From Acanthaster planci (lineage: Eukaryota > Echinodermata > Asteroidea > Valvatida > Acanthasteridae), in the NCBI RefSeq assembly GCF_001949145.1, contig NW_019091461.1, positions 124,001 through 188,000 on the forward strand: DNA of 64,000 nucleotides, read 5' to 3'. Of the stretch, positions 39,901 to 51,479 are shown in pieces. Position numbers and translations under genes: made by a program. How positions within the stretch are numbered: the first letter of the stretch is position 1; each line of letters starts with the position of its first letter. A model generated the notes under the pieces. It was given only the letters and a program-made list of their open reading frames with translations, was not told where the DNA came from and searched no databases.

Positions 39901-41183
39901 CAAAATGCTACCAACAAATCTCTAAGATTTGGGAGAGGGTGAAAGTCCTAAACCTTGTTACAGGTTTCACCATTAATTTGCAATTTCTGTTTCCCATGAA
40001 ACTAATGAATGGCAGCTTTTGTAGTCAACGTTTGTCACCCACCACCTTGTTGGGGCTTGCTTGTACTCCACTAATTGCAAAGTGATGATGGAGTGCCTGG
40101 AGACAGCAGCCTCATTGAGTGTACCATGAGTGGTCACATTGTGAAAGCCTTTAGAACTGACTAGTTTTACATTGACTGATAACAAACAATTCAAGGTGTA
40201 TGCTGTTTAAATTTCTATTGTGACATGCTTGACAAGGGTATGTGTAAAATCATATTGAAATCGGAGGATTTTAGCCCTGTATGGGTTAATGGAGCATATA
40301 TGTGATAGTAAGATAAGTACATTCTGAACTGATGCAGTTTCCTGAAAATAAGTATTTTAAGCATTAAGTCTCACCCCAAATACACTATGGAGATCACCTT
40401 TTTTTATAATGTCTAATGATGTTATGTATTAAAATGTTTCGGAGGCTAATCTCCCTTTTTTTCCCTTCCTTTTTTCCTAGAGTGTTTACCACAGTTGAAT
40501 AAATTTTGCTCATCCATTTTTAACCGGATTAACCTGGGAGCATCTCGCGAACGGATTATCTGAGGAAAGGGACATTGGCCAGTGCAACACACACCCGCAC
40601 CTCTCTCGCTAGCCTGTCAAATAGGAAGAGTGCCACTTGGACATGTGATGAACCTGTGTATTGAATAACGACTCCCCTAACCGTTCCTTCTGCCGGCAAT
40701 CAGTGGCATTCTCCATGTGCAAGGGAGTGCATTGTAAGAAACGATTGGAGTAAATGCCATGGAATACCGGTACCATCATCGGGAATAAGAAATTTACTCC
40801 TATCAAAGGCATTCGAGGATGATCCATTGAACATACTGTGACAGATCTGGAGCATGCCTGATGTATAACGTTCCCACAGCATTAATTCATAGTTCTTTAT
40901 GGATTATTCAAGTTTGTGCCGACACAATTTTCCTGTTCAAAATTTCAGCTCTTTGTAAGAGCACGTACTTCTGAGAAATAGGAACAAGACAAGCTGCAGC
41001 TGATGTTTTGAAGATATGAATCACGGTCTTTAGTCAAAGGCAAGAAAATTTGAATTTTTCTACAAAATATTTTTGTCCAGGGATTCTGAGTTTCAAAGAA
41101 TCGTGTTGCAGTGCCGGGAACTGTGCTACACTCTCTATCAACAATTCCAGAGATTGACATTTTGCAAACCCTCTGTATTGTAA

Positions 41184-41196
41184 TTTTTGGCGCGAA
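41184..41196 (+). promoter_or_regulatory. E2F-like site upstream of synapsin
   Basis: TTTTTGGCGCGAA matches the E2F consensus TTTSSCGC and lies about 200 bp before the synapsin ATG. It may be chance, and it is unusual for a neuronal gene. No REST/NRSE element, as known upstream of mammalian synapsin I, was seen close to the start. Confidence 0.3.
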
Positions 41197-41399
41197 CTTA
41201 ACCAGCCTCTAAATCAGCAAAACGAGAATATAGCAGTAGCCTGCTAGAACCTGCCTACCCCCTTCCCCCGCAAGGTATCTTCCTACATTTGGCGGTCTCT
41301 AACCCAGTCTCGGAATAATTTGGTACTTGCCCCACTGCAGCATAATTGGATCACCTTGTCTCCTATTAGCCTCTGTGTACCACAACGTTTTCGGCCGCC

Positions 41400-41626
41400 A
41401 TGAATTTTCTCCGGAGACGTTTTTCAGACCCAAACTCCCTGGGAAACGTGCCCAATGGATATTTTCAGAACATCGGAGCAGAGGACAACAGAGATAAGAC
41501 ACTGGCGTCGGCGTCTGTTCCTCCAAAGAGAGATCTCGGCTTCCTGAGCTCATTAACAACCAGCAAACAGCAAGAGAGAACCAAATGCAAGACGTTACTC
41601 GTTATTGATGACCAACACACAGACTG
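41400..41626 (+). CDS. Syn: Synapsin exon 1: domain A, linker and start of domain C
   Basis: This exon encodes residues 1-75 and two bases of Trp76. RRRFSD places Ser9 in the PKA/CaMKI consensus that controls vesicle binding in all known synapsins. The exon ends inside HTDW, the same split as in vertebrate synapsins. The donor is CTG|GTAAGT. Confidence 0.95.
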
Positions 41627-44600
41627 GTAAGTTGATACATATAGGCCTATGTCCTTATCAAATAAATGTAAAAGGGTTGGAGCACCATTCCAGCTTGGCC
41701 ATAGTGCCTGCCTGCTAAATTACAGACATAAATCATATTTAGAAGTTGAATTTTGTTTTTATTTGAGCAGACAACAGTCATCTTTTCCACGAAACTGAGA
41801 CAACAGGCACCAAGATTTCAACATTTCCATTTGATAATTCAGATATTTTATTTTGTTCGGCAATGTTTAACAACAACATGATTCCTGTCGCCTTTATTAA
41901 AGTGTTGGGATACAGTCATCTTTTATTTACATTCTATAAATTAATCAACAATGAATGATCAGGGATTTGTGATTTTACAGGGGGGAAAAATTGTTAGACA
42001 AATCATGTTTTGTCAGTTAGTTGATATGCACACATCGTTTTGTGAACTTGCAGTATGGTGTGGTATCAAACAAGTTTTTTACGGCAGTGTATTTTTTGTC
42101 CAAGTCAGTTGTTCAAAGACAATAATTGGCCAACGTCAAGAGTAAACCTCATGCAATAGTCAACGTGAGTTTATTTAACATAACTTTCGTGGACCTGAGA
42201 ACAAAACAGATCCACATAATGCAGGCTGTGTGAATCTTGAGTGGACTAAGCCAGGTCCACTCGAGGTTTCCCCTTCAGAGCTCTGAAAAATAATTTGAGT
42301 CAGTTTGGCACACAGTAGTAAACTTAAAAAGCACTCAAAGAACCCATTAGAAATGCAGAACAGAAGAGTATGTGGTGGGGGAAAAATCAGTATTTCCCAT
42401 ACATTTTTGGAACTTACATGTACACGAAAACAAAGGAATGTTCAAACTTGGTTCTGGTACGTGTACGCAATGCAGACATGGTTGAACACATTGATACGAT
42501 GAATCTACAAAGAGGTCCTTCTACATCTATCAGTACTGCTGTAACCCTAGCTGTAACCTGTTTCAATTACATGTACATGTACTTCATCTATATAGTTGCC
42601 CTGCAGGATTTGTCGTAACCGTGCTTTTTGTCAACAAGTTAATGCACCTTACTCTTCACTAACTCACTCGAGTATTTCTATGCAAAATCTTCCAGTTGGA
42701 TGCCATCTTGAGTTTTTAACAAAATATTTTTATAATGCACAACACGACACATGTACGGGTACATGGATATTGTACTTAGTATTGTACACATTATAAAGTA
42801 GGAGGATGTTGCATTGTTGAACATGTATTTATTTTTCTCTTGTCATTTTTAAAGAGCAAGTCTTATTTGTGGGTAACTTTTCCTGTTCAGTTTACAAAAA
42901 AATTGTGTGTATAGAGAACTGCTTTATGAAATACACATATAGGCCGACTTCATACAAGTATTGGTTTGTGTGTGCACTTTTTGCTTTCATAGTAATCTTC
43001 TGAATTGTTCAAAGCAAGGAATTCTTTGATACCTCTCTCATGCCTGCCCTTCTACTAAAAAGAAAAAACAATCAGGGATGGAGATACGCGTACATGTGAG
43101 GCAAATATGGCAGATAGGGGGTACGAAGGGGGACAAACAAGTTGGGAAAGCAGTGGGGGAAAGCTTCAAAGCAATTTTGCCCAATTTCTCTAGGAGAGAC
43201 GTCAGTCTGAGTAGTTTCCCACCAATTAATAATACAAACGAATTGATCCTAGCCCAATAGGGCCTACACAGTACTAGGTGAAGAAATGATTTCCCAGAGA
43301 GACTATTATGGATGCAAAATTGCTTAATTGACTGGAAGATTGAGTACACATGCATACACGGACATGTAACTATCCATTAAGGGAGAGCAATCACTTGGCG
43401 CCTGTGCTGATGACATCGTACAAATGAGAATAGTGAAATGGAGGGAGATTTTGAAACGATGAGGAGGAGTGGCTTAATTATCATCCCCAAGCAATCAGAT
43501 GAGTAGCCTGATAGGGTGGTAGACTGGCCCAGAGCTTGGCAATGGAGAGAGCTTGGTCAGTGAAAATATCTCTGAAATGATAGCTTGATACCCCCCAGGC
43601 TTCCAGCATTACTGATGCACAACCACATGGATTATTTAGCAGGACAAATATTGAACTGCTTGTATGTGTGATAATTGGAAATTCCCTGCGTATGAGCATA
43701 TGAAGTAAATTGGCAGTCATCAGTGCAAGTTACGCATAATGTACAATATTTATTCAATTTTAGAAAAGTAAATAATGTGACTTTTTTCAAAAGCTGATCA
43801 TTACTAAAAGGCCAAATTGATCTTTGTTTTAAACATGAGGATTAAAGTCAATGAAAGTAATTAATGGTAATCATAAAAAAACGTACATGTGCATGCTGGA
43901 AAGTGCCAGGTTTTGCTGATATTTCACCCACATGTACCACATAGTTATGTTGTCATGCTGTTCTCAATTTTGAATTTCCTGTGTATACCTACCGGTACAT
44001 GTAGTGTCTGGTCATTCAAAGTGCAGTGACCATGTAGATTTGCCCTTTTGTGAAATTTGGAAGGACCTGTCTCTAATTGAGTGGAGTTTAATTTCATTTA
44101 CTTTGGTAGTCAACATGTAGAGACTTTTTTCAAGATGTATTTTTGCGTTGGGGAGATGTTAATTTACATAACGGGTTTTTGCCCTTACCCAACGTATATA
44201 TTGATAAACACTGTATGTTCAGTGCTTGTCCGAGAGCTTGCGAAAAAAATCACAAGCTTACTCGGGTGAGAGTAAGAGACTATGTAGAGACTTGCTTTCT
44301 ATTTGTTTATTGAATTATTCATAAATGACTTCCCACACGCAGACCTAACATGTGAGTGTTTGCATGTTAATTAAGTCAGTCCAGTTTCCATTTGTCCAGT
44401 TTCGTTTTGCTATTTCAATCTGTGTTTTGGCGCCTTTTGGTTTTTTTGCTAATGCAACATTGCATATTCATGAGCAAAACTGCAATCATCATCTAAGGCA
44501 CTGAACCTCAATGTTGCATTGATTTGTGCCTAAAACTTGCTGGATATTTTGAATTTTGCGATTGTAAATTTTCATTTCTTGGGCATTTTACTGTTGTGTA

Positions 44601-47128
44601 AGCACATAGCAATAAGCCAGCAAGCAACCTTTTCTCAGAAATGTTTTTAAAGAAAAGAGCAAATCAGGGTTCACATTTGAATTTAAATACAAACTAAACA
44701 GCGTCTTCCCTGATTTACATTACAACAACAGCGCCCTCACTCCTCCAGAAAGTTTGGACAATTTTGCATGTTTAAAAAAGTGTGTATTAAAATCACACTT
44801 AACTCCAGAGGGGTTTCAAATAGTTTCAGACATTGAAGAACAGTATAAAGCAACATAAAAAATCAAAGAAAAATTTAATGCATGTTTTCTTGAACAGTAA
44901 GAAAGCGTTAAGGAAACTATCATCGATTTAAGCACGGAATGTTTCTGTGGCATCAAACTCAAATGAAAGTCTTATTTAATGACCAGTTAAAAATTTGAAT
45001 TGTTTCAAATACTTGTACATGTGTTTCACGAGGGGCTCTGAATGACTCTCAATGCCCCAGATTTACTGCAACAAATGACTTCGATTGATCCGGTCACAAA
45101 GGAAAGGTTAAAAAAAAAGAAGACCCTGACTTCTCTCTTATTTAACAAGATTGTTGAATGGCGCCCTCTCTCATTAAGTCAAAACAAGTTTGACTTTTAA
45201 CTTGATTTTTTTTCAGTTTACACTTCATATACAATGTTCTATTTTGTGAAAACAGTCTATACTCAGAACTTGGTGTATTACAGTTACATGTAGCTTCCCT
45301 TGTAAGTCGGTAACGACTTAATTTAAGGGTCAGCCACATTCGCTGTGTTGCACCAACAGCCAGAAAGTTATGCCAATGAACAAAATGGAAACTAATTCTT
45401 CTTTAAAAGATGGAAAAAAGACATACATTTGCTTTCATGCAAGTCATTTGTGTTTTTAGAACCCTGCAACTATCAGTATTGGGGAAACCTATACTTCAAT
45501 TATGACAATTTACTGTTTCCTTTTAACACATTCATGCACTTTTATTGTCTTATGCTTCAGACACAATATAAATCATGCATGTCACCCTGTAATAGGTTTA
45601 TATATATGAGTCATTTTCCTTTTTGCTTGTCTCTTAAGGTCCAAATATTTCAGGGGCAAGAAGATCCATGGGGAATTTGACATCAGAGTTGAACAGGTAA
45701 TTATCTCCTTATACAGTTTTGGGTTTTGCTGTTGTAGTAAGTACTGGCTCTGTTTTGTTTTGCTCAGTGGCCGGTTTAGCAAAATAAAAAAAATGAATGG
45801 CATACTTGTTCAAAACATTAATTTTCACAAGATAGGATACAAATTCCTTCCCATGCATGTTTTGAGTCTCCATGGAACCAATGGTTTTATTGTTCTTATT
45901 TACTGTGCACCAGTTTGTTCTGTACAAAGATGGAGAATGATTGTTTAGTGTTTAAAAAAGTTTATATTGTTAGAATAAACAAAAATTAAAGAGGTGCCCT
46001 TTTGGTTTTTCTCATTCATTTATTCAATGTTTATTTTAGTTTCAAATGTGTCAGTATAATTTTGATGACCTACTTGCTTTTTCAACTATTTAGGGTGAAT
46101 TTTCTGAGCTGAACCTTGCTGCTTACGAAGACAGTGGAGTTACAGTGGATCTTAGAGGTTACAGACAGGGACAAAAAATAGTCAGGTTAGTCAATGGTGT
46201 TCAGTCTTCTGAGTTTGTGATTCAGGATAAAGATTCTAGTAACAAGCCGATCCAGGACTTTCATCAAGGCTGGTATTATTGTACATTACTGCACATTTCC
46301 CGACAAGGAAAGATCAGTGATTGATTTTCAAGACATCATTGGCGCTTAGCCCAAGCCTAAAATTTCTCAGCTTCTTGTGGGAAACCTGTCTTTTTACGTT
46401 TGTATTTCAGAACGTTCAAGCCTGACTTTGTCCTTGTCCGTCAGCATGCCAGAAGCATGGAGGTACAAGAGGACTGGAAGAACATCATTATTGGCTTTCA
46501 ATATGGCAATATTCCCAGCATTAACTCATGGCAGTCACTCTACAACTTCATGGACAAGCCCTGGGTTGTGAGTTGACATCTTTGTATTTTTTCCCATAAG
46601 TATTTCAAGACGGAAAAGATGGTAACAGACCCATGAAGGAGGTGCCTACCTATTTGGAGCAATTGTGTTATGAAAAGAGAACACACTGTTACTGAGGTGA
46701 AAATTATTGTTAATCACAAATGCACTGATATGGGAATCACACAATGCAGTCTTGTGATAAGTTCTTTGGTTGGTTGCTCATGATATCTTAAGCTCTCAGC
46801 GTCATTTTTAGCCTTGTTCTGTGGTATACCATTAAGAAGCAATTGTGCATAAGATTTTTTCCAGACAGAAGCATCTTATCAAGAGCACCTATTCCTTTTA
46901 GCCAGTGTCTGGCCAAAGTTCCATGGAAACATGTTTGTGAAAAAAAGATGGACAGTTTTGCCAAACAAATTGGAGGACACACACTCGGATGTTTTTTAAG
47001 ATGCATTGAAAAGAGGTTATTTTTGTTCCTCTGTGAAGTTTGCTCAACTCACCAAGATGCTGGAGAAGCACGGAAGAGACAAATTTCCTTTGATTGATCA
47101 GGCGTTCTACCCCAACCACAAGGAAATG
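41400..47128 (+). CDS. Syn: Synapsin, 5' part (coding exons 1-5; 3' part beyond the window)
   Basis: Synapsin coats synaptic vesicles, tethers them to actin and to each other, and holds the reserve pool in a phosphorylation-dependent way. Exons: 41400-41626, 45639-45696, 46094-46185, 46411-46567, 47039-47128. The 624 nt joins in frame to 208 codons with GT-AG introns throughout. Residues 1-20 ([20 protein letters not shown]) are domain A, with Ser9 in the RRxS kinase site. Residues about 21-62 are a short domain B linker, shorter than in mammals. From residue 63, [14 protein letters not shown] begins domain C, continuing with [29 protein letters not shown] and [15 protein letters not shown]. 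The exon ends match my recollection of vertebrate SYN exons 1-5. The ATP-grasp core, with its GHAHSGMGK-type loop, is not found by base 64000, so exon 6 lies further right. The ATG sits in a strong context (GCCGCCATGA). Confidence 0.95.
45639..46185 (+). CDS. Syn: Synapsin exons 2-3: N-terminal lobe of domain C
   Basis: Exon 2 (45639-45696) encodes [19 protein letters not shown], near-identical to the vertebrate segment that includes the actin/vesicle-binding surface. Exon 3 (46094-46185) encodes residues 96-125 ([20 protein letters not shown]...) with two bases of Arg126. Phases 2, 0 and 2 agree across the junctions. Confidence 0.93.
46411..47128 (+). CDS. Syn: Synapsin exons 4-5: domain C up to the PNHKEM boundary
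   Basis: Exon 4 (46411-46567) encodes residues 127-178, including [27 protein letters not shown] and FMDKPWV. Exon 5 (47039-47128) encodes residues 179-208, ending at YPNHKEM with donor ATG|GTAAGT. In vertebrates the TIMP-bearing intron follows this exon, and here the TIMP exons also begin after it. Confidence 0.94.
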
Positions 47129-48513
47129 GTAAGTTCTGACTCTCTCACCTCCTACTTCTTCCATTCTTAACATGATTAATTGGATTGAAGTCTAAAGCTG
47201 AGATGGTACAGTATGTGCGGCCACGGCAACGCTACGCCGCATCCCAGATCAATATCACTACCCACTGTGATTTGTCAGGCAGGTTGCAGACTCAATACCC
47301 TCTTCGCTAGACAAACACTGCATCAAATTTTGGTGGTTTTAGACTGTTTGAAAATTGGACACACATGGTAAAGTTTTCTCTTTTTTTGTCATTGTTGGTT
47401 ATTGTACTAGTAGGTTTACTAGGGTAACACATAGTGTCTCTGCTGTTGATGGACATAAATCTTTGAAGCATTAATTTAGTAAAAACTAATTGTTTGTGTA
47501 ACTGTATCAGAAAAAATTCCCTTTTCCTTATTAAACAAAAAGGAAACAATATCAGTGTGTCTCATCAAACTGTTTGTAATTTTGCATTTCTAAATTGTTT
47601 TTAAGCATAAGGAAACGATATTTCTTTTGTTGTGTAGTAATTTGATTGGAGCCATTTTCTGGCAAGCAATTTGAAGTACCTAAAACAAGTTGAAAGAACT
47701 TTTCCAACATGTTGTTCAAACCTATTTGAAACCGTTGTCTACTTTGCATGTTGATACAAGCAAGTGGCCTTTTCCCTCTCGTAACCTCGCATCCATACCA
47801 ACCTGGTTCATTCCTTCATTAAGTGAACGTAACACTGAGAAGGGGGTAGATTGCTAAGGCAATCCGATAGCCAGGCTATTACGATCACAAGGCCGATTAA
47901 ACTGGCCAGATCTGAGCTTGACAGCCAGCCTGAGTTAAGGTCGAGTGAGCTTGAGGCCCGAGGATGGAGGGTCCCTCTCAGATGAGCGAACATCTGCGAC
48001 GAGTCTTGAGATGATCCAATAAGACAACTCATTAAGGATGCATGAAGAATGAAATAAAGAAGGGGTGAATGTACCGTTTCTGGTTCACATTAGGCTACTA
48101 CCTATCGGCCTCCTACTTTTCCAAAGGTGATGTTTAGCATCCATTTGAATCTATGTGCCATGTTTGGAAGATCTCTCTCATGTTGTTTCTGAAGTAGGGT
48201 TTGTTTGTTTAACAGTTGCTAAATGGGTATTCCTTCCCCCGTATCTGATATTGCTTTCCAACTGTTTTATGTTCCCTTTAAAGCAAATGATAATGTAAAA
48301 GCCTTGAATACAGATGCTTAGTGGTTGCTCTCATTTATTATTGGGGATCAGTTTTAGCAGCCAAGTAACTGATTCACTATCTGTTTAGTTAAAGGGACTT
48401 ATCAAATTTGTTATTACAGGGTCCAGACAACCGTGCCATATCATGCTCCAGCTGATTTTTCAGAATTTGTTGTGCAGGATTTTAACTTCCTGAGAAGTTT
48501 TGAGTGTTAATAT

Positions 48514-48703
48514 CATGTACAATATGGCCGTTTCACAATAGTGCGCCACCAAGAGTTAGCAACTCGCTGGCCGATCACAATGCGCAAAATTTGTCGACCC
48601 AATGCGTGTTTGGAAAGAATAAACAAATTTCGCGCGTTATGATTGGCCAACGCATTGCAAACTCTTGGTGGCGCACTATTGTGAATTGCCCGTATTGTAC
48701 ATG
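48514..48703. mobile_element. 190-bp long fold-back element (MITE)
   Basis: Nearly the whole element is one inverted repeat. The ends are catgtacaatatgg and its partner cgtattgtacatg. A perfect inner block, cacaatagtgcgccaccaag, pairs with cttggtggcgcactattgtg. The pairing continues through tggcc/ggcca and gcgcaaaattt/aaatttcgcgc. This makes both strands appear to encode similar frames, which are artefacts of the palindrome. Confidence 0.85.
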
Positions 48704-50679
48704 CAATCAAAAGTACACACCCTCTTACATAGACCTACATAAAGACATTATGTACCTGGCGGAAGGAGACTCGGGCAGTGTTTCCGCACAACTTACAATG
48801 TAAGGAGTTGGCTTATTACATGCAAAGCCTCTTGGCAGGCAGCAGATGAAGTGATATAGAAATTCAAACATTGCAAAAGTTCATTGTAAAGTTATTGAGT
48901 AGCCATAATAGACGCATATCTTATTTTGGTACCTTTGTTTAGTCAAAAGCTGGAGTAAAACTGTTCTAATTTTGTGGGGTTTCGAAGACACATTCAAAAT
49001 CATTTCCCAGTTGCTGAGACTTTGACAACCATGTATCTTTAAAGAGTGTTGTGTCTGGCACTGTCTGATTGCTGATATTGTTAAGACTGCTGATTGCTTT
49101 GCCCTAGATGTCCCAGTAGCATAAATGTTACTGCCACCCTAGTCTCCGTGGTCTCTACCTCTGCTATCATTTTCCTTGCCGGCTCAACCAAAGTACTTGA
49201 TCTGATTTCTTCATGCCTTCTGTAATTAACTTGATAATCTGATATACACAAAGGATTTGAAATCCTTTAGCATCAGTTTTTTTGGGGAAAAGGTTGGAAC
49301 ACTGCCAAGTACATGTATCTTCTTATTTGAGAACCCGTTTCCTAGTTGTAAGCCCTCAATTTTGTTTTAAGAGAGTAAGACATAATATTCCGTGATAAAA
49401 GAATGTTTTCCTTTTGATAAAAAACTGAATCCGCAGATTGCAGACATGAAGAAATGGTGTGATTTGTAACAGTTTATAAACTTTTTTAATACACTCAAAT
49501 ATTGCAAATGAAGAACCAGACAAATAGTTCAGAACAAGATGATTTACATTAAATTAAATAAAAGAAGAGGATGAAATTTCAACATCAGCTAGCTGTGAAA
49601 TGGGACAAATTAAAACAATAAATTAATTCAGGGCAGGCCTTAACTATAACACAGCGAAGCACAGTTTTAGCTTTTTTATACAGTTGTATTTACATAAATT
49701 ATAAATAGGGAATAGAAGTGAACTTGTAGCTTGTCGCCTCCCAAGACAAAGAGCAAGTAAGATGCACAACAAAATAGAACAAAAGGAATGTAAAAAGGAC
49801 AAACAGTGGGAAAAAAAATGTTATTTTGTGTAAGACAATCTGCAACCAAGATTCCTTGCTTTGCCAACAAGCTGTGTCTCTCAAAAATGCATGAGTTGGA
49901 GACTCATAGTTTTCTTTTTTTTGTGCACATAAATTACATTAAACATGAAAAAAGAAACCTTAAGTTGAAAAATATAAAATACTGTAAAACTTGCACACAA
50001 CCATAAAAACAGCAAATTAATCAATGCCATTAATACATTCATTATCAAGGTATAACATTGAACACCTTTTCAATGTTTCACAGAAAATACATGTATGCTT
50101 TAAAAAGATGAGTCAGTTGAACTTCAACCAGTGAAACCAACAGTTTTAGAGACGAGATTTTTTCTCCTGAAGCCTACTAGAGTTAGTTCTGCCTGTATTA
50201 TTCTTTCTTAGCGTATGTGACAACAGGGTACCGGTGTATTTCATAGTCTGTTGAATGTTTGGGCAGTGTTATAGTTTTAATATTTTATTTTTATAAGCAC
50301 CTACAAGAGCTACTTCTCCTTAACAATTGCAGGTTGTGACTGAGGCTTATCAGTGTGAGATACTGGACACATACAGTTTTACTGAAAAGTTGAATTTGTG
50401 GTTTTGCCGAACATGTTTGTTTGATTCCTAGTACCAAATGTGGATGCGTCATGTCTACATGTTTAGCATGATGTGACATTTTGACTGTGTGACTTGACCT
50501 CCAATCCCAGTCCTAGTAACTGAACTTATCTGATTAGACTGCTATCCTTGGATCGCTATGTAAAGTGTTCTATCATGTCATCATTACTTCTTGAACTAAT
50601 ACTGAAAATGCCACAAGCCCACATTTTCAGAGCTATTTTGTTGCAAATGCCTCTAAGGAAATTAGCCAAGACCAACCCT

Positions 50680-50825
50680 AAGGCCATGTTTGTTTCACAC
50701 GGAGCTAGATCTAGATCAGTGATCCTAACGATGGTCCGCACCATCCATTAGGCGAGTTTTGGTGTCTGTATACCAACGACAAATCACTGATCATTATCCA
50801 GATCCGTGTGAAACAAACACAGCTT
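50680..50825. mobile_element. 146-bp inverted-repeat MITE
   Basis: The left arm contains tgtttgtttcacacgga and gatcagtgat, and the right arm contains atcactgatc and tccgtgtgaaacaaaca in inverted order. The centre holds smaller inverted repeats (ctaacgatggt / accatccattag). There is no coding capacity. Confidence 0.8.
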
Positions 50826-50853
50826 AAGTTATAGGCATATGCGGAACATGTTT

Positions 50854-50859
50854 TTTATT
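50854..50859 (-). terminator. Candidate poly(A) signal of TIMP-A
   Basis: AATAAA reads on the minus strand about 390 bases past the TIMP-A stop codon. A second AATAAA-like site lies further left near 50284. Which one is used cannot be told. Confidence 0.35.
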
Positions 50860-51242
50860 ATTGGAAAAGTATTATTAAGCAGTTTTATCTAGGCTTTATA
50901 TAAAAATTTTTCAAGGCACCAAGTATTAGAAAAACACTGTTCAAAAAGTACAAAATTTTAATCATTTTTAAAAAGTGTAAAAATGGTACAAAATGCATCT
51001 TTGGTCATCTGAATATTAAAGTGAACTTAGGGAAGTACTTTTAAATTGATTTGAAATTTTGAAGTTTGGTGTAAGGCATGTCTTCATCTTGTTTCTTCGG
51101 AACGTTGTAGTAGGGCAGAATAGGTGTGGTCACAAAGTTTTCAGTGGATCTTAAGAATTTAATAGCAAAATCTTGCAAAGTTATGGCAGTGTGTCAAATA
51201 TTTAGTAGTTTGAGGAGGACCCTTGTGGCAAGCCAGTATTTC

Positions 51243-51479
51243 TCAGGGGATGAGGCTATGATTGAGTCTGGGCATCTTGCGATCCTGTCGTGTACAGTTC
51301 TGTCTTGTCATCAGCTCATGAGTTTGAAACCATTTGCAGGATCCTCCGTCATGTCTGCCACACGAGGAATGTAGGTTGTGGCACTGATCATTCATTGGAT
51401 CCCAGAAACAGCTATCACCTTGCTTAACTCGTTCCATCTCTTGTTGGCCGCATGGTGAGAACTTCCCGCAGGTGTCGAT
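51243..51479 (-). CDS. TIMP-A exon 4: C-terminal domain
   Basis: Residues 166-243 carry the six expected C-domain cysteine positions after the interdomain pair, seen as IDTC, SPC, DSCFW, SSC and SCKW with C163 upstream. Two extra cysteines occur, DQC (198) and QNC (227). A basic tail after the last cysteine ends at a TGA. Confidence 0.9.
   Translation of the reverse strand: MDTCGKFSPCGQQEMERVKQGDSCFWDPMNDQCHNLHSSCGRHDGGSCKWFQTHELMTRQNCTRQDRKMPRLNHSLIP

Larger units (their letters stand above)
14309..41399. other. 27-kb stretch between genes
   Basis: No coding exon with a recognised family or coherent splice phases is visible on either strand. Open frames are short and unrelated to known proteins. 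Contents are fold-back elements at 16743-16971, 19159-19393 and 24054-24260, repeat copies near 19787 and 20962, a low-complexity stretch near 28795, and A/T-rich simple sequence. The synapsin promoter and distal regulatory elements presumably lie near its right end. A long non-coding RNA or lineage-specific small gene cannot be excluded. Confidence 0.6.
47129..51242. other. Synapsin intron, part between exon 5 and the TIMP-A 3' end
   Basis: There is no coding exon on either strand. It contains the 190-bp fold-back at 48514-48703, another inverted-repeat element at 50680-50825, A/T-rich simple sequence, and the probable TIMP-A 3' UTR at its right edge. Confidence 0.65.

Noticed and set aside
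48504-48803. Overlapping plus- and minus-strand open frames with similar translations
   Set aside because: They are mirror images produced by the 190-bp palindrome at 48514-48703, not genes.
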